Shown: positions 34,243-43,462, numbered from the stretch's first letter. The stretch is DNA of 64,000 bases from Burkholderia sp. TSV86 (GCF_001522865.1 NZ_LOWB01000021.1:248001-312000), one strand, 5' to 3'. Numbers and translations are program-made. Notes: a model not told the origin generated them from the sequence alone.

Positions 34243-34806
34243 ATGACCATGAAAATTCTGCTCAATATTGCGCTAATCGCCGTCTGCGGCAGCATTGTCT
34301 CGGCATGCGAAGATGGCGACAACGTGATCCCTAACGCAAATGGTGCCAATGTGTCATCGATTTCGGTTGCGCAACGCTTGAACGACGAACTCAGGGCCGT
34401 CGGCGTCGAACGGTTCACCGCATCGGATTACAAGCCGGGCGTCGTGCGTCACATCGTGCTGTTCCGCTATCAAGATTCGGTGACGGCCGCGCAAAGGCAG
34501 GAAATCACTCAGCGCTTTCTGTCGCTACAGAAAAGCCAGCGCAACGGTGCGCGTTATATCGCATCCATCGAGGAAGGCATGCAAAGCAGCGGCGAAAAAG
34601 CCGATCAGCAGCTACAGCAAGCATTCCTCGTGACGTTCCGCTCGGAAGGCGACCGTAACTTCTATGTCGGGCAACCGATCGTCACCGATCCGAATTTCTA
34701 TGATGCGAATCATCAGGCTTTCAAGGATTTCGTCGGTCCGTTGCTAGCGCGCCAAGGCGTTCTGGTGTTCGACTATACCGTCGACCGGACTGCGTCCGGC
34801 GCATGA
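34243..34806 (+). CDS. Dabb-domain lipoprotein
   Basis: This protein of 187 residues from the first ATG (185 from the ATG at 34249, which has better spacing to GCGAGAG) carries a lipoprotein signal. LLNIALIAVCGSIVSAC ends in the lipobox VSAC. The Dabb (stress-responsive A/B barrel) domain begins VVRHIVLFRYQDSVTAAQRQ, continues IASIEEGMQSSGE, and finishes with NHQAFKDFVGPLLARQGVLV. Dabb proteins form dimeric ferredoxin-like barrels. Most are cytoplasmic, so a lipid-anchored exported form is unusual. No enzymatic residue can be assigned. Confidence 0.84.
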   Translation: MTMKILLNIALIAVCGSIVSACEDGDNVIPNANGANVSSISVAQRLNDELRAVGVERFTASDYKPGVVRHIVLFRYQDSVTAAQRQEITQRFLSLQKSQRNGARYIASIEEGMQSSGEKADQQLQQAFLVTFRSEGDRNFYVGQPIVTDPNFYDANHQAFKDFVGPLLARQGVLVFDYTVDRTASGA

Positions 34807-34918
34807 GCCGGCCGGCGGGCGCGGCATGACCGGCCGCGCCCGCCGGCAAACGGACCGGCGCGCCGGGCAAGCGCCGCGCCGCCGGTCCGAACGATGCTGA
34901 AGCATCGCCCGTGCGCCG

Positions 34919-37102
34919 TCACTTCGGCTGGAACGCGGGCTGGCCCATTTGCCACAGCGCGAACGCCCATTCGTCGGCGAGCAGATTCGCCCGCTGCGAC
35001 ACACTCGAGCCGATGCCGTGGCCGGCGTCGTAATCGATGCGCAGCAGCACCGGACGTGCGCTCGCCGTCGCCGCCTGCACCCGCGCCGCCATCTTCAGCA
35101 TGTGCCACGGCGACACGCGTGGATCGTTCGCGCCGGTGGTGAACATTACCGCCGGATAGGGCGTGCCGTCATGAATGTGCGCATACGCGCTCATCGCATA
35201 CAGCCCGTGAAAGCCCGCCTCGTCCGAACTCGAACCCATCTCGGGCACGTTCGGCGGCCCGTTCGGTTCGGTTTCGAAGCGCAGCGCGTCGGACAGGCCG
35301 ACGTCGTCGAGCACTACGCGAAAGAGCCCTGGATCGACGCTCATCGCGCCTCCCATCACGATCCCGCCCGCGCTCGCGCTATTCGCGGCCAGATATTTCC
35401 GCTGCGTATAGCGCCGGTCGATCAGATGCTGCGCGGCCGCGACGAAATCGAGCATCGTATTGATCTTCCATTGCTTCTGGCCCGCGCGATGCCACGCGTC
35501 GCCATACTCGCCGCCGCCGCGCAGGTGCGCAACCGCGACGATGCCGCCCTGGTCGAGCCAAGCCTGCCACGACGGCCGGTAGACCGGGTCCATCGATACG
35601 CCGTAGCTGCCGTAGCCGGTCACGATGGCAGGATGCGAACCATCGCGCGCCGCGCCCTTCTTCGCGATGATCGATACCGGAATGCGCGTGCCATCGTAGC
35701 TCGTCGCGAACTCGTCGTGTGCTTCATAGGCGTCGGACTCGAGCTTCGACGGCGCGACGAGGCCGGTATCGACCGCGGCATTGCCCTGGCCGCGCGGATC
35801 GAACGCGATCACGCGCGGCGCCTTGACCCAGTTTTGCAGGGTGAACATCACGCCCGGCTCGCGCGGATCCGCGCTCAGATCACGCACGGCGCCTGCGAAC
35901 GGCAGCGTGAGCGTTGTGTTGTCGCGCCCGTCGAACGACACCCGCCTGAGCTGAAAGCTCGCACCCGCGCGCTCGCCGGCATAGATCGCATCCTGCGCGA
36001 TCGTGAACGCGTCGAGCACGTTCGGCCCCTGCGGCACGAGCGCAGCCGCATGCGCGATATCCGGCCGCGCCGCCGGTGTCGACAGGATCTGAAAGCGCGG
36101 CGCATCCTTTTCGGACAGCAAATATAAGCGCTCGCCGCGCAGCTTCACGTCGGTCACGCCGTCCCGAGGCTCGGCGAATTTCTGCCACGGCGTATCGGCG
36201 CCACTCACGCGCTCGAGCGGCGCGACGTAGAACGTATTCGGATTGTCGTCCATGTTGCGGTTGGCTACCGCAACCGCATACGGCGAATCGGGCGACACCA
36301 GCACGTAGGTGCCCTGCCCTTCAGGCACGTCGAGCTTGGCCGACACGCCGCGGCCGAACACGGCCTCGTCGCCGTCGGGATGCTCGCCGAGCGTGTGCAC
36401 GAACGTCACCGCGTTGTACTCGGTGAGCGCAGGCGGCGTGTCAGGGCCGGCCTTCGGGTAGCGCAGATAGAAGAACGAACGGTTGTCGTTGCGCCACGAC
36501 ACGACGCAGCCGCTGGTGCGATCGATCGATTCGGCAAGCTGCGTGCCCGTGCTCAAATCGATCACGTGCAGCACGCTCTTTTCCGAGCCACCTTCGGATA
36601 CGCCATACGCCACATAGCGGCCGTCCCAGGACGGCGAATACCAGTCGAGTGCGTAATGATGCGCGCTGCCGGGCGCGAGCTTCGCCGGATCGACGATCAC
36701 ATGCTCCGCGCCATTCACGCCGTCGCGCCACGCGAGCTTCGGCAAATTGCTGCCCGGCTCCATCAGCCGATAAAACAGGCGCTCGCCACGGCGCGTGAAT
36801 TCGCCGCGCATCAGATCGCCCGCCATCAGGCGCTGAATCTGCTGGGCGAGCGCGGCGCGCCCGGCAATGCGATCGAGCGTGCGGCGCGTATAGTCGGCCT
36901 GCGCCTTCATCCAGGTCTGGACTTCAGGATCTTTCAGATTCTCCATGTAGCGATAGTTGTCGACGACCGGCGTGCCGAAATAGGTCGTCGTGACGGGGCG
37001 CACCGGTGCGACGGGCGGCCCGTCGGCCGCGAACGACGCGGCTGCCGCCACGCTCAAGCTCGTGGCAAGCGTCACGGTCGAAACGGCTTTCGTTGTTTTC
37101 AT
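34919..37102 (-). CDS. Exported prolyl oligopeptidase (S9A family)
   Basis: This 727-residue protein has a signal peptide (MKTTKAVSTVTLATSLSVAA, cleavage near SFA-AD). An N-terminal beta-propeller begins VVDNYRYMENLKDPEVQTWM, and a C-terminal alpha/beta hydrolase domain follows. The family signature RPSWQAWLDQGG...AHLRGGGEYGDAWH is present. The probable triad is S577 (SASAGG), D660 (NDPRV) and H695 (AGHGIG). S9A enzymes cut short peptides after proline. Export is seen in many bacterial members. The ATG at 37102 gives the signal peptide; upstream in-frame sequence is shadow. Confidence 0.9.
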   Translation of the reverse strand: MKTTKAVSTVTLATSLSVAAAASFAADGPPVAPVRPVTTTYFGTPVVDNYRYMENLKDPEVQTWMKAQADYTRRTLDRIAGRAALAQQIQRLMAGDLMRGEFTRRGERLFYRLMEPGSNLPKLAWRDGVNGAEHVIVDPAKLAPGSAHHYALDWYSPSWDGRYVAYGVSEGGSEKSVLHVIDLSTGTQLAESIDRTSGCVVSWRNDNRSFFYLRYPKAGPDTPPALTEYNAVTFVHTLGEHPDGDEAVFGRGVSAKLDVPEGQGTYVLVSPDSPYAVAVANRNMDDNPNTFYVAPLERVSGADTPWQKFAEPRDGVTDVKLRGERLYLLSEKDAPRFQILSTPAARPDIAHAAALVPQGPNVLDAFTIAQDAIYAGERAGASFQLRRVSFDGRDNTTLTLPFAGAVRDLSADPREPGVMFTLQNWVKAPRVIAFDPRGQGNAAVDTGLVAPSKLESDAYEAHDEFATSYDGTRIPVSIIAKKGAARDGSHPAIVTGYGSYGVSMDPVYRPSWQAWLDQGGIVAVAHLRGGGEYGDAWHRAGQKQWKINTMLDFVAAAQHLIDRRYTQRKYLAANSASAGGIVMGGAMSVDPGLFRVVLDDVGLSDALRFETEPNGPPNVPEMGSSSDEAGFHGLYAMSAYAHIHDGTPYPAVMFTTGANDPRVSPWHMLKMAARVQAATASARPVLLRIDYDAGHGIGSSVSQRANLLADEWAFALWQMGQPAFQPK

Positions 37103-37385
37103 CTGGGAGTTCCCGGTAAGGAGGCGCGGCAAGCGTACTCCGGGTCCTCCCGACCGACAACGTCGCCAAAAATGTGATGCGCCAAACGAAGTTGCGGCGC
37201 CCGAAAAAATCGCTAAACGATCGATTCCAGACGCCGCGGCAACGCCCGGCATCGGCTCGAAACCGCGCCGGATCGCCGGCGCACGCGCTCGCTCATGTGC
37301 GCCGCGCGCAATGTTTCAACCGCCGCCAGCTTTCACACGGCCTTTCGAATGCCGCATCGTCGTGCCAGCCGCTTATGCCGACCGC

Positions 37386-38270
37386 TCACGCGCAGAATTT
37401 CAGAATCGCACCGGCTACCTGCGCCGGCGCCTCGCGCTGCGGAAAATGCCCGATTCCGTCGAGTACGATTCGCTCGTAACGCGCGGCGAACAGCGCTTCG
37501 CGTCCGGCGGAGCTGTCCGGATGCGTACAGGCGTCCGCGCCGCCGTGCAACACGAGCGTCGGCACCGACAGCACAGGCGCGGGAACCAGCCGCGCGTCAT
37601 CGTCCGCGTAGGCCGGATCGCCGTGCGCAAGATTCCAGCGCTGCCGGTAGGAGTGCAGCACCACATCGGCCCAATCGGGCGAGTCAAACGCTTCGGCCGC
37701 CTCGTCGAACTCATGCGGGGCATACCAGCCGGCGGGCGACCAGGTGTCCCACATGAAGCGCGCAACCTCGCGACGCTCGTCGCGCACCGCGCGTTCGCCG
37801 CGCGGCGTCGCCATCCACCAGTGATACCAGTAGTTGCGCGTTTGCTGCAGCGACATCGTCTGATTCGGATCGTTGGTGCCATACCCGACCGACATCATCA
37901 CGAGATGCGACGCGGCGCGCTCGCGCAACGCGCACGCGTTCGCCACCGCCCGCGCGCCCCAGTCGTGCCCGACGAGCACCGGCGCATCGAGCCGCAACGC
38001 GTCGATGAAATCCAGCAAATCGCGCGCCAGCGCGGCGAGCTGCCCGCTGCGCGGCGTCGCGGGATCGCGAAAACGGGTCGGCGCAAAGCCGCGCAGCGCC
38101 GGCGCCAGCACGCGGTAACCGGCGCCGGCAAGCGCCGGCGCGAGCGCCTTCCAGCAAGCCGGACTGTCCGGCCAGCCGTGCAGCAGAACGGCCGTGCGCA
38201 CGCCGGCCGGGTTCCATTCGAGATAGGCCACGTCCAGCAACGGCGTCGCCACATATGCGTATGCAGACAT
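37386..38270 (-). CDS. Alpha/beta hydrolase, epoxide hydrolase-like
   Basis: This 294-residue cytosolic hydrolase has the oxyanion segment LLHGWPDSPACW (about 29-40) and the nucleophile elbow GHDWGA with Asp103 in place of serine. That marks epoxide hydrolases and haloalkane dehalogenases. A candidate catalytic His is H275 (GIGHFPQ). HGWP favours the epoxide-hydrolase group. It is transcribed divergently from the LysR gene at 38385 with 114 bases between them, so it is probably that regulator's target. The natural substrate is not evident. Confidence 0.83.
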   Translation of the reverse strand: MSAYAYVATPLLDVAYLEWNPAGVRTAVLLHGWPDSPACWKALAPALAGAGYRVLAPALRGFAPTRFRDPATPRSGQLAALARDLLDFIDALRLDAPVLVGHDWGARAVANACALRERAASHLVMMSVGYGTNDPNQTMSLQQTRNYWYHWWMATPRGERAVRDERREVARFMWDTWSPAGWYAPHEFDEAAEAFDSPDWADVVLHSYRQRWNLAHGDPAYADDDARLVPAPVLSVPTLVLHGGADACTHPDSSAGREALFAARYERIVLDGIGHFPQREAPAQVAGAILKFCA

Positions 38271-38384
38271 CGGAATCTCCGTCGATCAATACGTTGCCGA
38301 TGGTAGAGCGTCAGCCCATCGCGATTCATGAAGAATCATCGATTATTATTGGAGAATCTCGTTTAATCGCGGGAGCGGATCGCA

Positions 38385-39272
38385 ATGGATACGCTGCTGG
38401 AGCCGTCGTCCGCGCCGCTCGACATCGGGCTGCTGCGCACATTTCTCGCCGTCGTCGAAAGCAACGGCTTCGCACTCGCCGCGGAGCGGCTCGCGCTGAC
38501 GCCATCCGCGGTCAGCGGCCACATCAAGCGGCTCGAACGGGCCGCGGGCGTGACGCTGCTCGCCCGCACCACGCGCCGCGTCGAGCTGACGCCGGCCGGA
38601 CAGACGCTCCACACGTATGCGCGCAATATCGTCGAATTGGAGCGCGATGCGCGCGCGCGGCTGCGCGGCTCACCGCTCGACGCACGGCTGCGCATCGGCG
38701 CATCGGAAGATTTCGCCGGCACGTGGCTGCCGCAGGTACTGCATGCGTTTGGCCGCCGGCATCGCCGCACGGCGATCGAACTGAAGGTCGGCATCACCGT
38801 GGATCTGCTGCGCGAGCAGGCGCGCGGCAAGATCGACGTCGTGCTCGGCAAGGCATGCGAGCGCGTCGACGCAGCCGGCGAATTGCTGTGGGAGGAGCCG
38901 CTCGTGTGGGCCTACACGTCCGCCGCCAGGCTCGAGCCGGCCGATACGTTGCCGCTCGCGCTCTTTCCCGAGCCGTGCGTCTATCGAGAGGCGGCAATGC
39001 GCGCGCTGAGCAGCGCGCAGCGGCCATGGCGCATCGTGTTCGAGAGCGCCAGCATGGCGGGCTGCGTGTCGGCGGCGCTCGCCGGATTCGCGCTCACGGT
39101 GCTCGCGCGCAGCCAGTTGCGCGACGGCCTGCGCGAATACGGGCCGAACGACGGCTTGCCCGCGCTGCCCGCGGCGCGCTTCTACGCGTTCGCACACCGG
39201 CCGACGCCCGCGAGCGAGGCGTTGATCGACGCGGTTCGCGACAGCGGCGCGCGCCGTCGATTCGGAACATGA
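38385..39272 (+). CDS. LysR-family transcriptional regulator
   Basis: This 295-residue LysR protein has its N-terminal DNA-binding domain in LDIGLLRTFLAVVESNGFAL, AERLALTPSAVSGHIKRLER and LLARTTRRVELTPAG. The effector domain follows (RIGASEDFAGTWLPQVLHAF). It faces away from the epoxide-hydrolase-like gene across a short AT-rich spacer (38271-38384, including ATCGATTATTATTGGAGAAT), the classic arrangement for a LysR regulator and its target. The effector is unknown. Confidence 0.86.
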   Translation: MDTLLEPSSAPLDIGLLRTFLAVVESNGFALAAERLALTPSAVSGHIKRLERAAGVTLLARTTRRVELTPAGQTLHTYARNIVELERDARARLRGSPLDARLRIGASEDFAGTWLPQVLHAFGRRHRRTAIELKVGITVDLLREQARGKIDVVLGKACERVDAAGELLWEEPLVWAYTSAARLEPADTLPLALFPEPCVYREAAMRALSSAQRPWRIVFESASMAGCVSAALAGFALTVLARSQLRDGLREYGPNDGLPALPAARFYAFAHRPTPASEALIDAVRDSGARRRFGT

Positions 39273-39490
39273 CGCGCTGACGCGCTGCGCGCGCATGCCT
39301 GGAGCAGCTGCGCGCGGCCCAGGCGCGCCGGACCTGCCCGACGCGGCCGGCCGCCTGCCGACATATCCCGCGCGCGGCCGACCGGCCGCGCCGGGCAACG
39401 GGCAATCACTGCCTGAGCGATTCGCGCCAAGCAGCCCAGGCGCAGCGCCGAGTCACCGCTCGACCGATTCGGGCGCCGCGGCACGCCCGT

Positions 39491-39862
39491 TCATTTCACG
39501 CTGAACTTGTAGCTGCCTTGCGTGCGATGGCCGTCGGTCGCAACCGCCACCCATTTGACCGTGTAGGCGCCCGGCTGCAACGGCTTGAGCGCGACCGACA
39601 TGTGCTTGCGGCTGGCATCGACGATCGATTTGTCGGTCGTCACGAGCACGCCTGCCGCATCGACAACCGCGATCGAGCTGAATGCAGGCTCAAGCGTCTC
39701 GGTGAAATTGATCGCCACATCGTCAGGCGCCGCAACCACGGCGTTCGCGGTCGGCTGAGTCTGCTCCGGTTTCGCATGAGCCAACGCAAAACCCGGCAAC
39801 GTGAGCACAAGCGCGGCGGCGATGCCGCCGCGCGCCATCAGCATGATCTTCTTCGATGTCAT
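39491..39862 (-). CDS. copC: Periplasmic copper-binding protein, CopC/YobA family
   Basis: This 123-residue protein has a signal peptide (RGGIAAALVLTLPGFALA). It is followed directly by HAKPEQTQP, so the mature protein would begin with histidine, the copper ligand of CopC proteins. Further ligands are likely in KHMSV and DGHRTQGSYKF. The beta-sandwich pattern NFTETLEPAFSSIAVVDAAG is typical. It is a single gene without copD beside it, so a copper-storage or chaperone role is plausible but unproven. Confidence 0.87.
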   Translation of the reverse strand: MTSKKIMLMARGGIAAALVLTLPGFALAHAKPEQTQPTANAVVAAPDDVAINFTETLEPAFSSIAVVDAAGVLVTTDKSIVDASRKHMSVALKPLQPGAYTVKWVAVATDGHRTQGSYKFSVK

Positions 39863-40007
39863 TGGATACCTTCATTAAAACGACGAAACAAACGACCAAA
39901 CACGGCGCGCCGGTGCGGACCGCGGCCGTCAGCTTACCAGCCTTACGCGCGCGTGCGCCCCTGCGCGAACGTATTGGCGCACGCCCGCTTGATACAATGC
40001 GCACGCC

Positions 40008-40724
40008 ATGGATCTCGAAAGCATTCTGTTTACGCAAGGCTTCGGCTCGCGCCGCCAATGCCGCGCGCTCATCGACGCGGGACGCGTCGCGATCGGCGGC
40101 GCGACGTGCGCCGATCCGCAGGCATCGTTCGATGCCGACCGACTGATCTTCAAAGTCGACGGTGTCGCGTGGCCGTACCGCGCGCGCGCGTATCTCGCGC
40201 TCAACAAGCCCGCTGGTTACGAATGCTCGCGCGAGCCGCAGCATCATCCGAGCGTCTTCAGCCTGCTGCCGCCCCAGTTCGCCGAGCGCGGCGTCCAGTG
40301 CGTCGGACGGCTCGACCAGGACACAACGGGCCTGCTGCTGCTGTCCGACGACGGTCAATTCGTTCACGCATACACGTCACCGAAGCGCAAGGTGCCGAAA
40401 ACCTATGCCGCCACGGTGCGCCACCCGCTCGACGGCGCGCAACTCGACGCGCTGCGCGCCGGCGTGCTGCTGCACGGCGAGCCGAAGCCCGTCGCCGCGA
40501 TTGCCGCGCATGCCAGAGAAGAACGACTCCTCGAATTGACTATCGCGGAAGGCAAATACCACCAGGTCAAACGCATGGTCGCCGCAGCGGGCAACCGCGT
40601 CGACGCGTTGCACCGGATTCGCATCGGCGGCTTCGCTCTGCCAGAGGATCTCGCGCAAGGCGCGTGGCGCTGGCTCGACGCATCCGAGCTGGCCGCGTTG
40701 CGCAATACAGCGAAAACCCTGTAA
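40008..40724 (+). CDS. rsuA: 16S rRNA pseudouridine(516) synthase RsuA
   Basis: This 238-residue protein has an N-terminal S4-like RNA-binding part (MDLESILFTQGFGSRRQCRA). The catalytic motif GRLDQDTTGLLLLSDDG carries catalytic Asp at about 103, close to its place in E. coli RsuA. KPAGYECSREPQHHPSVF (about 67-84) and EGKYHQVKRMVAAAGNRV are family signatures. RsuA makes the single pseudouridine in 16S rRNA. Paralogues such as RluE/F are less likely by length and by the HHPSVFSLLP stretch. Confidence 0.88.
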   Translation: MDLESILFTQGFGSRRQCRALIDAGRVAIGGATCADPQASFDADRLIFKVDGVAWPYRARAYLALNKPAGYECSREPQHHPSVFSLLPPQFAERGVQCVGRLDQDTTGLLLLSDDGQFVHAYTSPKRKVPKTYAATVRHPLDGAQLDALRAGVLLHGEPKPVAAIAAHAREERLLELTIAEGKYHQVKRMVAAAGNRVDALHRIRIGGFALPEDLAQGAWRWLDASELAALRNTAKTL

Positions 40725-40858
40725 GGGAAAGCCCGCACGGCCTGCGCACGAGCGGCTCCGGGCTTGCTGCTTCGCAGCATGGCAGCCTCGAAAAGCCTCG
40801 CTATACTCAAATCACAAGCACAAAACATGAGTACAGGGTTTTTCTGGTTTGGGGAGGC

Positions 40859-41050
40859 ATGATGATCATCAGCAGTCCGATTGAAATTTCGTCCGTGATC
40901 CTCGCGTTCGCGGCGCTTGGTGCGATCGTGATCGGCGGATTGCTCACCGCGATGCATTTGAAGCACAAATATCACCCGAACCTGATCGGCGCGATGATCG
41001 GCGCGCTGTTGTGCTTCCTGCTGATCGAGGCGCTGCCGGCGCTTACTTGA
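40859..41050 (+). CDS. 63-residue membrane protein, unknown
   Basis: A short gene begins at ATG 40859 (or 40862), preceded by GGGGAGGC, a strong ribosome site. The protein starts MMIISSPIEISSVILAFAAL. It has two hydrophobic segments (about 11-31 and 42-60) separated by a basic turn, KHKYHPN. That predicts a hairpin membrane protein with both ends on one side. I do not recognise a family. It lies after rsuA with its own spacer, and its stop overlaps the stop of the convergent epimerase by 8 bases. The ribosome site and protein-like composition support it being real. Confidence 0.72.
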   Translation: MMIISSPIEISSVILAFAALGAIVIGGLLTAMHLKHKYHPNLIGAMIGALLCFLLIEALPALT

Positions 41051-42095
41051 GCGCGTCCGGCCCGGCGGTGGCGCGCAGGAACGCGTCGACGCTGGGGTAG
41101 CGCAGCATGATGCGCAATTCGTGCTTCATGCGCGCGTTCACGAGCCGCCGCGATTCGCGCATGAACGAAAGCAGCGTCGGATCGAGCCGCCGCTGCGCGT
41201 CGGCGCGCGTAATACGCGGCGGGCTCGGCTTGCCGAACGCACGCGCGACTCGCTCGAAATACTCCGCCATCTTCATCTCGGTGTCGTCGCACGCATGCAC
41301 GGCCCGCGCCGGCTTGCCGCGCACGGCCGCGCGCAGCAGGATCGAAGCGAGATCGTCCGCGTGAATGTGATTGGTGTAGACGTCGTCGGCATCGACGAGC
41401 GCTGGCGTGCCCTTGTCGAGCCGCGCGAGCGGCAGCCGGTTTGCCGCGTAGATGCCCGGAATGCGGATGATGCGCGCAGACAGCGCGCCGCGCGCGGTCG
41501 CGCGGCGCAATTGGCGCTCGGCCGACACGCGCCGCCGCGCACGCGGGTTAGCCGGCCGCACCGGCCGCGTTTCGTCAACCCACGCGCCGCCGCAGTCGCC
41601 GTAGACGCCGCTCGTGCTCGCGTAGACGACGACCGGCCGCGACGGCACGTCGGGTACAATATGCGAGCGCCGAAACCGCGGCCGAAATGGCTGCCGAATC
41701 GCTGTCACGGCGGCCTGCTTCGCGCGCCATTTGCCGTATGCACGGCCCGCCTGCGCACCCGCCAAGCGGCGCGGCACCCGCCGCGGCGATGCCAACGCGG
41801 CGATCAGCGCCTGCGTGCGGCGATCGGCGTCGCCCGTCGCCTGCGGCGGCGCGAGATGCAGCACGGTATTCGCGAGCCGGGAAAGACGCGCGAGTGTCGC
41901 CGGCTCGTCGAGATTGCCGACGAGCGGCACGGCGCCCGCCGCGCGCAGTTCGGCGCGACGTGCCGGCTGGCTCGTCAGCGCGACGATGCGCAGGTTCACG
42001 CGCCGCGCGCGCAGCTGAGCGACGCAGCGCATGCCAACATCGCCGCAGCCAACGATCAGCACGCGCGAGCGGCGCAGGATTCGTGTCGCAATCAT
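41043..42095 (-). CDS. NAD-dependent epimerase/dehydratase-like protein (YeeZ-like)
   Basis: This 350-residue protein has a Rossmann start RVLIVGCGDVGMRCVAQLRA with the GxGxxG-type loop near 14-19. It also has the SDR-like YASTSGVYGDCGGAWVDETR, and later YTNHIHADDLASILLRA. The usual SDR catalytic YxxxK is replaced (RRRVSAERQLRRA), as in YeeZ-type relatives, so a classical reductase is doubtful. The preferred start is the ATG at 42095; another ATG lies at 42125. The internal region is unusually Arg-rich. The substrate is unknown. Confidence 0.78.
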   Translation of the reverse strand: MIATRILRRSRVLIVGCGDVGMRCVAQLRARRVNLRIVALTSQPARRAELRAAGAVPLVGNLDEPATLARLSRLANTVLHLAPPQATGDADRRTQALIAALASPRRVPRRLAGAQAGRAYGKWRAKQAAVTAIRQPFRPRFRRSHIVPDVPSRPVVVYASTSGVYGDCGGAWVDETRPVRPANPRARRRVSAERQLRRATARGALSARIIRIPGIYAANRLPLARLDKGTPALVDADDVYTNHIHADDLASILLRAAVRGKPARAVHACDDTEMKMAEYFERVARAFGKPSPPRITRADAQRRLDPTLLSFMRESRRLVNARMKHELRIMLRYPSVDAFLRATAGPDALK

Positions 42096-42179
42096 GGTGT
42101 ACCGGTTGATTCCTTCGGGATGCATTGTAGCTGCCGTGCCTGAATCGCACGGTCCCCACATACTGTTCTCAACGGACTT

Positions 42180-43211
42180 ATGGCTTTTAACGTAACCATC
42201 AAGCAAAGCGGCCGGCAATTCCAGGTCGAGGCCGACGAAACCGTGCTCGCGGCAGCGCTGCGTCAGAACGTGCATTTGCCGTACGGTTGCAAGAACGGCG
42301 CATGCGGCTCGTGCAAGGGCGCGGTCACGCAAGGTCAGATCGAGCAGGGGCCGCATTCGGCGTCGGCGCTGTCAAACGACGAACGCACGCGCGGCCTGGC
42401 GCTGATGTGCTGCGCGAAACCGCAAAGCGACCTCGAAATCGACGTGCGCGAAATCGCGGGCGTCGACGGCGTGCAAGTGAAGAAGCTGCCCTGCCGCGTC
42501 GCGGCGCTCGAGCGCCGCGCGGACGACGTGATCGTGCTGAAACTGCAGCTTCCCGCAAACGAGCGGCTGCAGTACCTCGCCGGTCAATACATCGAATTCA
42601 TCCTGAAGGACGGCACGCGCCGCAGCTACTCGATGGCGACACCACCGCACGAGGACGGTCCGATCGAGTTGCACATCCGCCACATGCCGGGCGGCAAGTT
42701 CACCGATCATGTGTTCGGCGCGATGAAGGAGCGCGATATCCTGCGCTTTGAAGGCCCGCTCGGCACGTTCTTCCTGCGCGAGGAATCGGACAAGCCGATC
42801 GTGCTGCTCGCCTCCGGCACGGGCTTCGCGCCGATCAAGGCGATCATCGAGCATGTAAAGCACCTGAAGCTCGAGCGTCCAATGACGCTTTACTGGGGCG
42901 CGCGCCGCAAGAAGGATCTGTATCTGCTCGACGTCGCCGAACAATGGGCGGGCGAAATCCCGAACTTCAAGTTCGTGCCGGTGCTCTCCGAGCCCGACGA
43001 CAGCGACGGCTGGACGGGCCGCACAGGCTTCGTGCACCGCGCGGTGATCGAGGATCTGCCGGATCTGTCGGGCCATGAGGTGTATGCATGCGGCGCGCCG
43101 GTGATGGTCGAATCGGCGCAGCGCGACTTCACGCAGCATCATGGTCTGCCCGCGGACGCGTTCTACGCCGATTCGTTCACGAGCGCCGCGGACCTCGCGC
43201 ATACGGTCTGA
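42180..43211 (+). CDS. 2Fe-2S ferredoxin-NAD(P)H flavin reductase (CDP-6-deoxy-glucoseen reductase type)
   Basis: This 343-residue protein has an N-terminal plant-type [2Fe-2S] domain (cysteines in GCKNGACGSCKG, about 37-48, with a fourth in MCCAKPQ). It is followed by an FAD/NAD(P)H reductase module: RRSYSMATPPHEDGPIEL for FAD, LASGTGFAPIKAIIEH for nucleotide, and EVYACGAPVMVE near the C-terminus. The layout matches AscD/RfbI-type reductases widely annotated in Burkholderia. These deliver electrons to oxygenases or deoxysugar enzymes. No sugar genes are nearby, so a general reductase role is more likely. A hairpin at 43243-43279 follows it. Confidence 0.87.
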   Translation: MAFNVTIKQSGRQFQVEADETVLAAALRQNVHLPYGCKNGACGSCKGAVTQGQIEQGPHSASALSNDERTRGLALMCCAKPQSDLEIDVREIAGVDGVQVKKLPCRVAALERRADDVIVLKLQLPANERLQYLAGQYIEFILKDGTRRSYSMATPPHEDGPIELHIRHMPGGKFTDHVFGAMKERDILRFEGPLGTFFLREESDKPIVLLASGTGFAPIKAIIEHVKHLKLERPMTLYWGARRKKDLYLLDVAEQWAGEIPNFKFVPVLSEPDDSDGWTGRTGFVHRAVIEDLPDLSGHEVYACGAPVMVESAQRDFTQHHGLPADAFYADSFTSAADLAHTV

Positions 43212-43242
43212 GTGCCTTGCGCCGGCATGTGCGCGCAGATCG

Positions 43243-43279
43243 AACCGCCGCGACACCGAATTGCCGCGTCGCGGCGGTT
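43243..43279 (+). terminator. Perfect 12-bp hairpin after the flavin reductase
   Basis: AACCGCCGCGAC and GTCGCGGCGGTT form an uninterrupted stem 31 bases after the stop. The T-run is short (TTTACTTG), so termination may be incomplete and some transcription could continue into the argD leader. Confidence 0.65.
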
Positions 43280-43313
43280 TACTTGAAGCCAAGCGTGCCT
43301 TAAGCTTGCGCCC

Positions 43314-43397
43314 ATGAACCGTTTCCAGTCCACGCTTCGACGTCGCCGCCCGCTTCCCGTCCCGGATGCCGCCGGCTCGTCACGGACTCGCGCCTAA
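43314..43397 (+). CDS. Putative arginine-rich leader peptide before argD
   Basis: This 27-codon ORF (MNRFQSTLRRRRPLPVPDAA, then GSSRTRA) has seven arginines, four of them consecutive (residues 9-12). It is followed 37 bases after its stop by a perfect intrinsic terminator at 43435-43462, with argD beginning 52 bases beyond. That order (short ORF rich in the end-product amino acid, terminator, biosynthetic gene) is the layout of ribosome-mediated attenuators. No clear Shine-Dalgarno is seen, and Arg-rich frames arise easily in such GC-rich DNA, so this is a hypothesis. Confidence 0.35.
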   Translation: MNRFQSTLRRRRPLPVPDAAGSSRTRA

Positions 43398-43434
43398 CCG
43401 CTTCCCTGTTACGCGCAAGCTGTTCGAACCACCC

Positions 43435-43462
43435 AGCCACGGCATGTACCGTGGCTTTTTTT
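43435..43462 (+). terminator. Terminator/attenuator hairpin upstream of argD
   Basis: AGCCACGG-CATGTA-CCGTGGCT followed by seven T residues (one shared with the stem) is a textbook intrinsic terminator. Its end is 52 bases before the argD ATG. That leaves too little room for a full promoter and leader unless they overlap the hairpin, so conditional termination of an argD transcript is plausible. Confidence 0.85.

Noticed and set aside
30140..34300. Integration site (att) duplication of the tRNA-Leu 3' end
   Set aside because: I looked for a second copy of the T-arm/acceptor sequence downstream and saw none; no integrase is present.
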